Source: Panacagrimonas sp052386745 (GTDB taxonomy: Bacteria; Pseudomonadota; Gammaproteobacteria; Nevskiales; Nevskiaceae). Taken from it: a DNA stretch of 64,000 nt. This document shows positions 8,279-17,188 of the stretch, one piece after another (within the stretch, counting starts at the first letter, position 1; each line of letters begins with the position of its first letter). Where the stretch lies: positions 62,001-126,000 of the forward strand of contig JBQTJW010000005.1 in the NCBI GenBank assembly GCA_052386745.1. The letters run 5' to 3'. A program made the translations under genes and the position numbers. A model generated the notes under the pieces. It was given only the letters and a program-made list of their open reading frames with translations, was not told where the DNA came from and made no database searches.

Positions 8279-10447
8279 ATGTCCAACCATTCATTCGACT
8301 GCGCCCGCAGCCGGAGGCGAAAGCGATTGATCGCGCTGGCCCTGGCAGGCACCTTTGCCGCTGGCATCGGAACCGCTGCGGCTGAGCACAAGGGTCACTC
8401 CCACGCCGCCAGCGCCAAGCTCAAGGTCGATGGCGCGTTTGTCGTCGCCAATGCTGCAACCTCGAAGGACTGGCCCAGCGTCGGCCTCGACTATGCCGAG
8501 ACGCGCTTCAGCCGGTTGACCGAACTCAATACGGACAACGTCAAGAACCTGGGCCTGGTGTGGTCCTACGACCTGGGCTCGAAGCGTGGCGTGGAAGCCA
8601 CGCCCCTGGTCGTGAACGGGGTGATGTACGTCACGGCGTCCTGGAGCGTGGTGCACGCCATCGATGTGCGCACCGGCAAGAAGCTGTGGACGTTCGACCC
8701 GCAGGTGCCGCGCACCGACGGCGTCAAGGGGTGCTGCGACGTGGTGAATCGCGGCGTGGCGCTGCACGACGGCATGGTGTTCGTCGGCGCCTTCGATGGT
8801 CGCCTGATCGCGATCAACGCGGCCACCGGCAAGAAAGTCTGGGAGAAGGACACGCGCCTGTCGAAGAAGCTGCCCATCACCATCACCGGTGCGCCGCGCG
8901 TCTTCAAGGGCAAGGTCATCATTGGCAACGGCGGTGCGGAACTGGGCCTGCGCGGCTACATCACCGCTTATGACGCGAAGACCGGCAAGCAGGCCTGGCG
9001 CTGGTTCACGGTGCCCGGCGATCCGTCCAAGCCGTTCGAGAACAAGGCCATGGAAATGGCCGCCAAGACCTGGGACCCCAGCGGCAAGTACTGGGAAGCC
9101 GGTGGTGGCGGCACGGTCTGGAACAGCATGGTGTTCGACCCCGAGCTGAACCTGATGTACATCGGCGTGGGCAACGGCGCACCCTGGTCGCATGCCGCGC
9201 GCAGCCCCAAGGGCGGCGACAACCTGTTCCTCTCGTCCATCGTGGCGCTCAACCCCGACACCGGCGAGTACGTCTGGCACTACCAGGAGACCCCGGGCGA
9301 CAACTGGGACTACACGGCCACCCAGGACATCATCCTGACCGATCTCAAGATCGGCGACGCCACGCGCAAGGTGCTGCTGCACGCGCCCAAGAACGGCTTC
9401 TTCTTCGTCATCGATCGCACCGATGGCAAGTTCATCTCGGCCAAGAATTTTGTCGATGTGAACTGGGCCAAGGGCTACGACGCCGAGGGCAAGCCCGACG
9501 TGAACGCGGAAGCGCGCCGTACCGACAAGCCGGTGGAAGTGATTCCCACCGTGTTTGGTGCGCACAGCTGGCACTCCATGTCGTTCAATCCCGAACTTGG
9601 ACTGGCGTATATCCCGGCGCAGGGCATCCCGCTGACGCTGCAGCATGATCCCAACTGGAAAGGCCAGGGCAGCAACGAGCCGGGCCAGCCCATGAGTGGC
9701 ATCGGCTGGAACACGGCCAAGCTGGTCAACGTGGCGCCGCCCACGGCGCTGCCGTTCGGGCGCCTGATCGCGTGGGACCCGGTGCAGCAGAAAGAGGCGT
9801 GGCGGCATGAACACGTCTCGCCGTGGAACGGCGGCACGCTGACCACCGCGGGCAATCTCGTGTTCCAGGGCACTGCCGACGGGCGCTTTGTGGCCTACAA
9901 CGCCAAGAACGGCGAGAAGCTGTGGGAGTCGCCGACGGGGACCGGGGTGATCGCGGCGCCCATTTCCTACGATGTGGATGGCAAGCAGTACGTCTCGATT
10001 GCCGTCGGCTGGGGCGGCGTGTACGGCGAGTCCCAGCGCGCAACAGAGCGCAAGACGCCCGGCACGGTCTACACCTTTGCCCTTGGCGGCACGGCCAAGC
10101 TGCCGGCGTTTGTCGACTATCAGCTCGGGGGCCTGCTGCAGGGCGTGAAGTACAAGCCGGAAGATGTCGCCCCCGGCACCGCGCTGTATGTCAGCAATTG
10201 CGTGTTCTGCCATGGCGTTCCCGGCGTGGACAAGGGTGGCAACATCCCCAACCTCGCCTACTCGAACCCCGCGATCATCAGCAATCTGGACAAGTTCGTG
10301 CTCAAGGGTCCAATGATGTCGCAGGGCATGCCGGACTTCACCGGCAAGCTTTCGCTGGATGACATCGAGAAGATCAAGGCCTTCATCCAGGGCACGGCGG
10401 ACGCCATCCGTCCCAAGGCGCCGGCAGCGGAAGCCGCCGCCAACTGA
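8279..10447 (+). CDS. PQQ-dependent quinohaemoprotein alcohol dehydrogenase, exported
   Basis: 722 residues with a strong AGGAGGAG ribosome site. A twin-basic N-terminus (RSRRRKR) is followed by a hydrophobic signal ending near AAAEH, so it is periplasmic. The eight-bladed propeller carries repeated AxxTGKxxW motifs. PQQ-site features are all visible: vicinal Cys152-Cys153 in KGCCDVVN, Glu in GGAELGLRGY, Asn in GVGNGAPW, the catalytic Asp in PGDNWDYT, and Lys in APKNGFFFVIDR. A C-terminal cytochrome c domain has C641-V-F-C-H and a probable distal Met near MSQGMPDF. This is the type II alcohol dehydrogenase layout, passing electrons from an alcohol through PQQ and haem to the respiratory chain. 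The substrate is not readable and no pqq synthesis genes are nearby. Confidence 0.93.
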   Translation: MSNHSFDCARSRRRKRLIALALAGTFAAGIGTAAAEHKGHSHAASAKLKVDGAFVVANAATSKDWPSVGLDYAETRFSRLTELNTDNVKNLGLVWSYDLGSKRGVEATPLVVNGVMYVTASWSVVHAIDVRTGKKLWTFDPQVPRTDGVKGCCDVVNRGVALHDGMVFVGAFDGRLIAINAATGKKVWEKDTRLSKKLPITITGAPRVFKGKVIIGNGGAELGLRGYITAYDAKTGKQAWRWFTVPGDPSKPFENKAMEMAAKTWDPSGKYWEAGGGGTVWNSMVFDPELNLMYIGVGNGAPWSHAARSPKGGDNLFLSSIVALNPDTGEYVWHYQETPGDNWDYTATQDIILTDLKIGDATRKVLLHAPKNGFFFVIDRTDGKFISAKNFVDVNWAKGYDAEGKPDVNAEARRTDKPVEVIPTVFGAHSWHSMSFNPELGLAYIPAQGIPLTLQHDPNWKGQGSNEPGQPMSGIGWNTAKLVNVAPPTALPFGRLIAWDPVQQKEAWRHEHVSPWNGGTLTTAGNLVFQGTADGRFVAYNAKNGEKLWESPTGTGVIAAPISYDVDGKQYVSIAVGWGGVYGESQRATERKTPGTVYTFALGGTAKLPAFVDYQLGGLLQGVKYKPEDVAPGTALYVSNCVFCHGVPGVDKGGNIPNLAYSNPAIISNLDKFVLKGPMMSQGMPDFTGKLSLDDIEKIKAFIQGTADAIRPKAPAAEAAAN

Positions 10448-10471
10448 GTTTCATCGCCTCGCCTTGCAACG

Positions 10472-10509
10472 GCCGGCGCCCGTGTTCCGGGCGCCGGCTT
10501 TTTCTTTTT
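10472..10509 (+). terminator. Intrinsic terminator of the alcohol dehydrogenase gene
   Basis: A perfect 11-bp stem (GCCGGCGCCCG at 10472-10482 with CGGGCGCCGGC at 10488-10498) and 5-base loop is followed by TTTTTCTTTTT. It lies 24 bases after the stop codon. Confidence 0.93.
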
Positions 10510-10659
10510 GCGTGGAGCCGTACGGGCGAGCCTCCAGGGTCGGGACTCCCCCGCATCAATTCAATAAACTGCCGACCGATCTGTTTCCGCGTGGGCCGAG
10601 ACCGGCCCGCACCGGCGCAACGAGCTGCGTCATCTCCCGTTCTGACTTGAGGATTCTCC

Positions 10660-12399
10660 GTGACGGTCATCATCGAAAAAAACATCCCGGTCCCCATGCG
10701 CGATGGCGTGGTCCTGCGCGCCGACATCTACCGGCCCAGTGCGGGCGGCCGTCACCCGGTGCTCATCCAGCGCACGCCGTACAACAAGGAACTGCTGCCG
10801 CTGGTGTCGCTGACCATGGACCCGCTGCGCGCCGCGGCCGCGGGCTACGTGGTGGTGATCCAGGACGTGCGCAGCCGCTGGGCGTCCGAGGGCGCGCCCT
10901 TCGTGCTTTACGCCAAGGAGGATGAAGACGGCTTCGACACCGCCGCCTGGGCCGCCGGTCAGGCGTGGTCGGACGGCAACACGGCCGCGTACGGCCTGTC
11001 CTACATGGGCGGCACGACCTGGATGACGGCCATCACCACCCCACCGTCGCTGCGTGCCATCTCGCCGACCACGGCGCCCTGCGAATTCTGGAACAACCAT
11101 TTCTGGCGCGGTGGCGCGCTGCAGCTTGGCCTGCTCGCGCGCTGGGCGCTGGCGGTGATCGGACCCTCGGCGCTGCTGCGAGCCAAGGGGCTGACCCCGG
11201 CGGGCGCGGCGGCGCTGACCAGGCTGGTGGCGTCGATCGATGACTTCGAGGGCGTGGTCCGCCAGGCGCCTATCGCCGCATTCCCCGCGGCGATGCCGGA
11301 GGAGCCGGACTTCCTGCCGTTCGTGTTCGAGACGCTCAAGCACCCGACCTGCGACGACTGGGCGCAGAGCAAGCTCATCAAGGCCGGCGACCACAAGAAT
11401 GTGAAAGTGCCGGCCCTGATCATCGCCGGCTGGCACGACCTGCTGCTGGCCGGGGATCTCATGCACTTCGAGAGGATGCGCAAGGAAGCGGGCTCCGAGG
11501 AAGCGCGCCGGTCCACACGCATGATCATCGGGCCGTGGTCGCACGGCATGTTCCTGAACGTGGTGGGCGATCTCGACTTCGGCCTGCGCGCCAGCGGCTT
11601 CTTCCTGGACATGCGCGAGGACCTCACCACGCTGCAGCTGCGCTGGTTCGACCGCTGGCTGAAGAACGACAACAAGGGCATCGACGGACAGGCGCCCGTG
11701 CGCATCTTCGTGCAGGGCCTCAACCGCTGGCGCGACGAGCAGGAATGGCCGCTGGCGCGGGCCAGGGATACCGCGCTGTATCTCGGCGCCGAGGGCAAGC
11801 TGTCGTTCGATGCGCCGGCATCGGCCCAGGCACCGGACACCTACACCTACGACCCGGCCGATCCCTGCCTGACCTGCGGCGGCGCCCTGCTGATGCCGGG
11901 AACGTACCGCCCCGGGCCCATCGACCAGACACCATGGCTGCAACGCAGCGACGTGCTCTGCTACACCTCCGCGCCGCTGGACGCGCCGATGGAAGTGACC
12001 GGGCCGGTCAAGGCCGTGATCTACGCCGCCACCAGCGCGCCGGACACCGACTGGGTGGTGAAGCTCTGCGACGTGCATCCGGACGGCCGCACCTACAACG
12101 TCTGCGACGGCATCCTGCGCGCGCGCTTCCGCGAGTCGCTGAGCGACACCCGGCTGGTGCAGCCCGGCGAAGTGCTGAGCTACGAGATCGACCTGTGCGC
12201 CACGTCCATCGTGTTCGGCGCCGGCCACCGCCTGCGGCTGCTGGTGACGTCCAGCGACTTCCCGCGCTACGAGCGCAACCCCAACACCGGCGAGTTCGGC
12301 GTGACCGCGACCGGCATGCAGGTGGCGCGGCAGTCCATCCATCACGATCCGAAGCATCCCTCGCACGTCGTGCTGCCGGTGGTCCCCGCGTCGAAGTAG
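10660..12399 (+). CDS. CocE/NonD family hydrolase (X-Pro dipeptidyl-peptidase S15 type)
   Basis: 579 residues from a GTG at 10660 with TTGAGG upstream. The alpha/beta-hydrolase part begins at residue 5 (IEKNIPVPMRDGVVLRADIY). It has the oxyanion segment RTPYNKE, VIQDVRSRWASEG, and the nucleophile Ser in AYGLSYMGGTTW. The later part (about 370-575) has the jelly-roll fold typical of CocE and X-prolyl peptidases, with TSSDFPRYERNPNTGE near the end. The family cleaves esters or acyl-proline bonds; cocaine esterase is the named member. No signal peptide is seen, so it is cytoplasmic. It stands alone after the terminator of the dehydrogenase gene, and the substrate is unknown. Confidence 0.88.
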   Translation: MTVIIEKNIPVPMRDGVVLRADIYRPSAGGRHPVLIQRTPYNKELLPLVSLTMDPLRAAAAGYVVVIQDVRSRWASEGAPFVLYAKEDEDGFDTAAWAAGQAWSDGNTAAYGLSYMGGTTWMTAITTPPSLRAISPTTAPCEFWNNHFWRGGALQLGLLARWALAVIGPSALLRAKGLTPAGAAALTRLVASIDDFEGVVRQAPIAAFPAAMPEEPDFLPFVFETLKHPTCDDWAQSKLIKAGDHKNVKVPALIIAGWHDLLLAGDLMHFERMRKEAGSEEARRSTRMIIGPWSHGMFLNVVGDLDFGLRASGFFLDMREDLTTLQLRWFDRWLKNDNKGIDGQAPVRIFVQGLNRWRDEQEWPLARARDTALYLGAEGKLSFDAPASAQAPDTYTYDPADPCLTCGGALLMPGTYRPGPIDQTPWLQRSDVLCYTSAPLDAPMEVTGPVKAVIYAATSAPDTDWVVKLCDVHPDGRTYNVCDGILRARFRESLSDTRLVQPGEVLSYEIDLCATSIVFGAGHRLRLLVTSSDFPRYERNPNTGEFGVTATGMQVARQSIHHDPKHPSHVVLPVVPASK

Positions 12400-12484
12400 C
12401 TTGGATGCAAGCAGCGCCGATGCGTCCGGACAGCGGGGCATCTCCGTATGGACAGGGGATCACTTAATCAAGGGGTACCCTGTC

Positions 12485-12982
12485 ATGAACCGAACACTCA
12501 ACCTGAATATCGCGGGCTCGCTGTCCATCATCGCCAGCGTGATGCTGGCCTCTCCGGCATCGGCAACGGTGGTCCGGGCCTGGAGCACCGCAGACGCCAG
12601 CAAGCACGTGATCGAGCGGATCAGCCGCGGAGAGGTCAAGGAGGGGTTTGATTCCGCGCTCGGGATGACCAATCCGGCAGACAACTGGTTTCCGGACAAG
12701 ATGCAGCGCGAGCAGGAAGCGGTGACGCGTGACCTGGCCCAGCTAGGCGCCCCGCAGGGGGTGGTGACGCAGGTTTCGGAACTGCCTTTCGGCCAGAGCA
12801 TCCTCCGCGAGTACCGGGTGCGATATGCAAACGGCGAACAGCACTGGGCGGTGAAATTCCGCCGCGGCTCGGGCGGCTGGCACATCACCGAGCTGCATTC
12901 GAGGACGGCGCTGGGGCCGGCGGTCACGTCGCCGACGGAAGCGCCTGCAGAGGCGAAACCGGCTGAAGCCGAAGCTTCGTAA
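12485..12982 (+). CDS. Exported small protein of unknown function
   Basis: 165 residues from ATG 12485 with AAGGGG upstream. The first 28 residues form a signal peptide (MNRTLNLNIAGSLSIIASVM followed by LASPASA), so it is periplasmic. The mature part is about 115 residues of mixed alpha/beta character ending with ANGEQHWAVKFRRGSGGWHI, a pattern seen in NTF2/DUF4019-like small domains. The tail is Ala/Glu/Pro-rich low complexity (about 144-165). I do not recognise the family. It follows the CocE gene by 85 bases and ends at a strong convergent hairpin. Confidence 0.7.
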   Translation: MNRTLNLNIAGSLSIIASVMLASPASATVVRAWSTADASKHVIERISRGEVKEGFDSALGMTNPADNWFPDKMQREQEAVTRDLAQLGAPQGVVTQVSELPFGQSILREYRVRYANGEQHWAVKFRRGSGGWHITELHSRTALGPAVTSPTEAPAEAKPAEAEAS

Positions 12983-13007
12983 GGTTTGCGCTGACTGGAG
13001 TAGCGAA

Positions 13008-13041
13008 AGCAAGGAGCCCGACGTACGCCGGGCTCCTTGCT
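13008..13041. terminator. Bidirectional hairpin terminator
   Basis: AGCAAGGAGCCCG (13008-13020) pairs perfectly with CGGGCTCCTTGCT (13029-13041) over an 8-base loop. It lies between the converging small exported protein and the acyl-CoA dehydrogenase gene. The T-tracts on either side are short, so termination may be partial. Confidence 0.8.
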
Positions 13042-13059
13042 TCGGATTGCCGGCAGCCG

Positions 13060-14223
13060 CTACTTGTAGTGCACCCCAACGCTGCCGATGGTCTCGCGCG
13101 TGATCACCGTCTTCATGATCTGCGCGGTGCCGTCGCCCAGTTGCAGGCCCAGCACGTCGCGCATGCGCTGCTGGTGCGGCAGGTTCATGGTGTAGCCGTA
13201 ATGGCCGTTGAGCAGCAGGCAGTTCTGGATGATTTCCGTGCAGTACTTGGGCGCCATCCATTTCACCATGGCCGCCTCGCGCGTGTGCGCCAAGCCCTGG
13301 TCGCGCATCTGCAGCGCCTTGTAGCAGAGCGAGCGGATGGCTTCGAGCCAGCTCTCGTGCTCCGCCAGCGGAAAGCTCACGCCCTGGAACTTGGAGAGCT
13401 TGAAACCGAACGCCTCGCGCTCCGTGACCTGCTGCCAGGTTTCGTCCACCGAGGCCTGCGCCGCACCCACGCACTGCAGGGCAATCAGCAGGCGGCTCAG
13501 GTCGAAGCCCACCATCACCTGCGTGAACCCGGAATTCTCCTTGCCGATCATGCTGTCGGCGGGGATCTCCACGTCGTCGAAGAAGATGGAGCCGCGGCCC
13601 ACCGGGATGGTTCCCAGGTCGTCGTAGGCGGTGCGGCTGACCCCGGGTAGATCGAGCGGGACGATGAACGCGGACACGCCGCGCGGGCCGGAATCCTTGG
13701 GATCGGTGCGCGCGAACAGCAGGACCGAGTCCGCCTGCGCCGCAAAGCTGATGGAGGCCTTCTCGCCCTTGAGGATGAAGCGATCGCCCTTGCGGGTGGC
13801 GCTCACCACCAGGTGGCTGGCGTCGGATCCGCCGCGCGGTTCGGTCAGGCCCAGGGCACAGATGGTTTCGCCGGCGGCCAGCGAGGGAATGTAGCGCTGC
13901 TTGACCTCGGCGCTGCCGTAGCGCAGCAGCACGTCGGTGATGAGCGGCGTGAGCATGTTCACGTAGCTCATGTTGAAGTCGCCGTAGGCGATGGCCTCGG
14001 TGATCAGGCCGTTGACCATGCTCGGTGCGCCGATGCCGCCGTACTCCTCCGGCACGTTGGGCGCGATCAGGCCGAGCTCGCCCATCTCGCGCATCAGGCC
14101 GCGGTCCACGACGTGCACTTTTTCACGCCGCTGGTAGCCCTCCAGGAGGCGTTCGCGAGCGAAACGCTCCGCGGTCTGGCGCACCATTTCGTGATCGTCG
14201 CTGAGCATCCACTGCGTCTTCAT
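13060..14223 (-). CDS. Acyl-CoA dehydrogenase with Asp at the usual catalytic Glu position
   Basis: 387 residues from ATG 14223, with GAGGAGGAG 4-12 bases upstream. The fold follows FAD acyl-CoA dehydrogenases: PEEYGGIG near residue 60, ALGLTEPRGGSDASHL (FAD and substrate binding), and a C-terminal flavin motif. In medium- and short-chain enzymes the catalytic base is Glu in a YEGTAQI-like motif. Here it reads GDGTAQIMK, with Asp364, and the alternative Glu position on the earlier helix is FDLSRL without Glu. Some alicyclic acyl-CoA dehydrogenases are, as I recall, reported to use Asp. It is divergent from a second dehydrogenase (117 bases apart) and probably oxidises an acyl-CoA in the same pathway. 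Confidence 0.9.
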   Translation of the reverse strand: MKTQWMLSDDHEMVRQTAERFARERLLEGYQRREKVHVVDRGLMREMGELGLIAPNVPEEYGGIGAPSMVNGLITEAIAYGDFNMSYVNMLTPLITDVLLRYGSAEVKQRYIPSLAAGETICALGLTEPRGGSDASHLVVSATRKGDRFILKGEKASISFAAQADSVLLFARTDPKDSGPRGVSAFIVPLDLPGVSRTAYDDLGTIPVGRGSIFFDDVEIPADSMIGKENSGFTQVMVGFDLSRLLIALQCVGAAQASVDETWQQVTEREAFGFKLSKFQGVSFPLAEHESWLEAIRSLCYKALQMRDQGLAHTREAAMVKWMAPKYCTEIIQNCLLLNGHYGYTMNLPHQQRMRDVLGLQLGDGTAQIMKTVITRETIGSVGVHYK

Positions 14224-14340
14224 TCGCTCCTCCTCTTGCGGTAGCCGCGTTGTTGCGCCGCGGACCGGTTCTTGTCCATGATCCCACGCCGCGTTCGCCC
14301 GAACGGGCCACGACGACAAACCCCTTCAGGACCGCCGCCC

Positions 14341-15516
14341 ATGCGCTTCACGCCCGAGCACGACATGCTCCGGAGTTCTATCAAACGCTTGGTAGAAACT
14401 CAAATCAATCCACACGTCGACGAATGGGAGGAGGCGGGCATCTTCCCGGCGCACGAGCTGTTCCGCACCCTGGGTCAGGCGGGTCTGCTCGGCATCACCA
14501 AGCCCGTTGAGTACGGCGGACAGGGGCTCGACTACAGCTTCGCCCTGGTGTTCGCGGAGGAGATTGGGCGCATCAAGTGCTCGGGCATCTCCACCGCCAT
14601 CGGCGTGCAGACCGACATGTCCACGCCGGCGCTGGCGCGCTTCGGGTCCGACGAGCTGAAGCGCGAGTTCCTGGCGCCGGCGATCCGCGGCGAGGTGGTG
14701 ACCAGCATCGCGGTCAGCGAGGTCGGCGCCGGCTCCGACGTGGCCTCGATCAAGACCACGGCGCGCCGCGACGGCGGCGACTACGTGATCAACGGATCGA
14801 AGATGTGGATCACCAACGCCACCCAGGCCGACTGGCTGTGTCTGCTGTGCAACACCGGCACCGAGAACGCGCCGCACCGCAACAAGTCGATCATCATCGT
14901 GCCGACCAAGACCAAGGGCGTGACCATCGGCAAGAAGCTCAACAAGCTCGGCGCGCGCAGTTCCGACACCGCGCCGGTGTTCCTGGACGAGGTGCGCGTG
15001 CCGCTGCGGCACCGCGTCGGCCAGGAGGGGCAGGGCTTCATCTACCAGATGGAGCAGTTCCAGGAGGAGCGGCTGTTCGCGGCCAGCAAGTACCTGAGCC
15101 AGATCGAGGACGCCATCACCATCACCGCCGACTACACGGCACAGCGCGTCGCCTTCGGCAAGCCGCTGCTGGACAACCAGGTGATCTACTCCAAGCTCGC
15201 CGAGCTGCAGGTGGAAGTGAGTTGCGCGCGCCTGCTGCTGCGCGAGGCCGCCGAGCGCTACGTGGCTGGCGAGGACGCCAACCTGCTGACCTCGATGGCC
15301 AAGTTCAAGGTCGGCCAGCTCGGCCAGACCGTGCCCAGCGCCTGCCTCCAGTTCTGGGGCGGGCAGGGCTTCATGTGGGACAACCTGATCACGCGCATCT
15401 TCCGCGACACCCGCCTGTGCTCGATCGGCGGCGGCGCCAACGAGGTGATGCTGCAGATCATCGCCAAGGACATGGGCTGGCACCCGGCTGCGCGGCGCAA
15501 GCCGCGGAAGTCCTGA
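14341..15516 (+). CDS. Acyl-CoA dehydrogenase, citronellyl-CoA dehydrogenase (AtuD)-like
   Basis: 391 residues from ATG 14341. It resembles AtuD strongly in the N-terminal part: ETQINPHVDEWEEAGIFPAH, GLLGITKPVEYGGQGLDYS and GVQTDMSTPALARFGSDEL. The flavin/substrate loop is SEVGAGSDVASIKT. The C-terminal base position is GGGANEV (no Glu), so the probable base is Glu in QFQEERL, the helix position used by isovaleryl- and long-chain-CoA dehydrogenases. AtuD introduces a double bond into citronellyl-CoA in acyclic terpene breakdown. The carboxyltransferase follows after one base, giving an AtuC/AtuD-like pair. The actual substrate could be another branched acyl-CoA. Confidence 0.88.
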   Translation: MRFTPEHDMLRSSIKRLVETQINPHVDEWEEAGIFPAHELFRTLGQAGLLGITKPVEYGGQGLDYSFALVFAEEIGRIKCSGISTAIGVQTDMSTPALARFGSDELKREFLAPAIRGEVVTSIAVSEVGAGSDVASIKTTARRDGGDYVINGSKMWITNATQADWLCLLCNTGTENAPHRNKSIIIVPTKTKGVTIGKKLNKLGARSSDTAPVFLDEVRVPLRHRVGQEGQGFIYQMEQFQEERLFAASKYLSQIEDAITITADYTAQRVAFGKPLLDNQVIYSKLAELQVEVSCARLLLREAAERYVAGEDANLLTSMAKFKVGQLGQTVPSACLQFWGGQGFMWDNLITRIFRDTRLCSIGGGANEVMLQIIAKDMGWHPAARRKPRKS

Positions 15517-15517
15517 C

Positions 15518-17137
15518 ATGGCGGTGCTCGAAAGCCAGGTTCGGCGCGATTCCGAGAGCTACCGCCGCCGCCGTGCAGCCATGCTGGCGCTGGTGGACAA
15601 CATCCGCCGCCTGGAGCAGCAGGTCCACGTGGTGTCGGCGCGCGCGCGGCCGCAGTTCGACAAGCGCGGCCAGCTGCTGCCGCGCGAGCGCCTGGCGCGC
15701 CTGCTCGATCCGGGCGCGAGCTTCATCGAATTCTCCACGCTGGCCGGCTACGCCCAGCACGATGACGACGGCAAGGACGAGGTCTACGGCGCGGGGGTCA
15801 TCATCGGCATCGGCTACGTGGCCGGCACGCGCTGCCTGGTCTATGTGAACGACGCCGCGATCAAGGGCGGCACCAACATGCCGCAGGCCTACGACAAGCT
15901 GCGCCGCGCGCAGGACGTTGCCACGCGCGCGCGCCTGCCGTTCGTGGCGCTGGTGCAGAGCGGCGGCGGCAACCTGTTCAAGCAGCACCTGGGCTTCAAC
16001 CGCGCCGGCCACCGCTTCATGACGCAGGCGCGCTCCTCGGCAGCCGGCATCCCGCAGATCACCGTCGTGCACGGCAATTCCACCGCCGGCGGCGCCTACA
16101 TTCCCGGCCTGTCCGACTACGTGGTGATGGTGCGCAACACCGCACGCGCCTTCCTCGCCGGGCCGCCGCTGCTCAAGGCCGCCACCGGCGAGATCGCCGA
16201 CGAGGAAACGCTCGGCGGTGCCGACATGCACGCGACGCGCTCGGGCCTGGCCGAGTTCGTGGCCGAGGACGACGCGCACGGCATCGAGATCGCGCGCGAA
16301 CTGGTGCGCCAGCTGCACTGGCCCGACCGCGTGCCGCCGGCGCACGGCCGCGCGTTCGCCGAGCCAAAACACGACATCGAGGATCTCTGCGGCCTGGTGC
16401 CGGTGGACTACCGCGAGGCCTACGACTGCCGCGAGGTGATCGCGCGGCTGGTGGACGGCTCGGAGTTCACCGAGTTCAAGGCCCTATACGACCCCTACAC
16501 CGTCTGCGGCTTCGCCGAGATCGGCGGCTGGCCGGTGGGCCTGATCGGCAACAACGGGCCTATCGACAACCACGGCGCGCACAAGGGCGCGCAGTTCATC
16601 CAGCTGTGCTGCCAGGCCAACAAGCCGATCCTCTACCTGCAGAACACCACCGGCTTCATCGTCGGCAAGGAGCCGGAGGCCGGCGGCATGATCAAGAACG
16701 GCGCCAAGATGATCCAGGCCGTGGCCACCGCCACCGTGCCGCAGATCACTTTGCTGATCGGCGCCTCGTTCGGCGCCGGCAACTACGCCATGTGCGGCCG
16801 CTCGTTCGAGCCGCGCTTCCTCTTCGCCTGGCCCAACGCCCGGCTCGCGGTAATGGGCGGCGAGCAGGCGGCGATGGTCATGGAGATCGTCGAGGAGAAC
16901 AAGCAGCGCGCGCGCGGCAAGGCGCTGGACCGCGCCAAGCTCGACCAGCAGAGCGCGGAACTCAAGGCGCTGTACGAGGACGTGTCCAGCGCGCTCTACG
17001 CCACCTCGCGCGTCTGGGACGAGGGCATCATCGACCCGCGCCGCACGCGCGGCCTGCTGATCGAGCTGGTCGACCTCTGCGTGCGCAACGAGCACACGCG
17101 GCTGCACGGCAACACCTTCGGCGTGGCGCGGATGTAA
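15518..17137 (+). CDS. Acyl-CoA carboxylase carboxyltransferase (beta) subunit, geranyl-CoA carboxylase AtuC-like
   Basis: 539 residues, starting one base after the preceding stop, so translation is probably coupled. It has the two crotonase-fold halves of the beta subunit: GGGNLFKQH, then HGNSTAGGAYIPGLSDYVVM and FLAGPPLLKAATGEIADEE in the first, and NNGPIDNHGAHKGAQFIQ with GASFGAGNYAMCGR in the second. The HGNSTAGGAYIPG and GGADMHATRSGLAEF segments resemble AtuC more than methylcrotonyl- or propionyl-CoA carboxylase. It would transfer carboxyl from biotin to a branched enoyl-CoA. The partner biotin carboxylase/carrier subunit is not in this window, so it must be encoded elsewhere. Confidence 0.88.
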   Translation: MAVLESQVRRDSESYRRRRAAMLALVDNIRRLEQQVHVVSARARPQFDKRGQLLPRERLARLLDPGASFIEFSTLAGYAQHDDDGKDEVYGAGVIIGIGYVAGTRCLVYVNDAAIKGGTNMPQAYDKLRRAQDVATRARLPFVALVQSGGGNLFKQHLGFNRAGHRFMTQARSSAAGIPQITVVHGNSTAGGAYIPGLSDYVVMVRNTARAFLAGPPLLKAATGEIADEETLGGADMHATRSGLAEFVAEDDAHGIEIARELVRQLHWPDRVPPAHGRAFAEPKHDIEDLCGLVPVDYREAYDCREVIARLVDGSEFTEFKALYDPYTVCGFAEIGGWPVGLIGNNGPIDNHGAHKGAQFIQLCCQANKPILYLQNTTGFIVGKEPEAGGMIKNGAKMIQAVATATVPQITLLIGASFGAGNYAMCGRSFEPRFLFAWPNARLAVMGGEQAAMVMEIVEENKQRARGKALDRAKLDQQSAELKALYEDVSSALYATSRVWDEGIIDPRRTRGLLIELVDLCVRNEHTRLHGNTFGVARM

Positions 17138-17139
17138 AA

Positions 17140-17175
17140 GCTCGGCGACGCGGATCGGCTCGATTCGCGCCGAGC
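17140..17175. terminator. Possible convergent hairpin
   Basis: GCTCGGCG (17140-17147) pairs with CGCCGAGC (17168-17175) over a 20-base loop, in the 51-base gap between the converging carboxyltransferase and Rieske oxygenase genes. There is no T-tract. A weak two-way terminator is the likeliest use. Confidence 0.35.
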
Positions 17176-17188
17176 GCCGGAAGCACGC

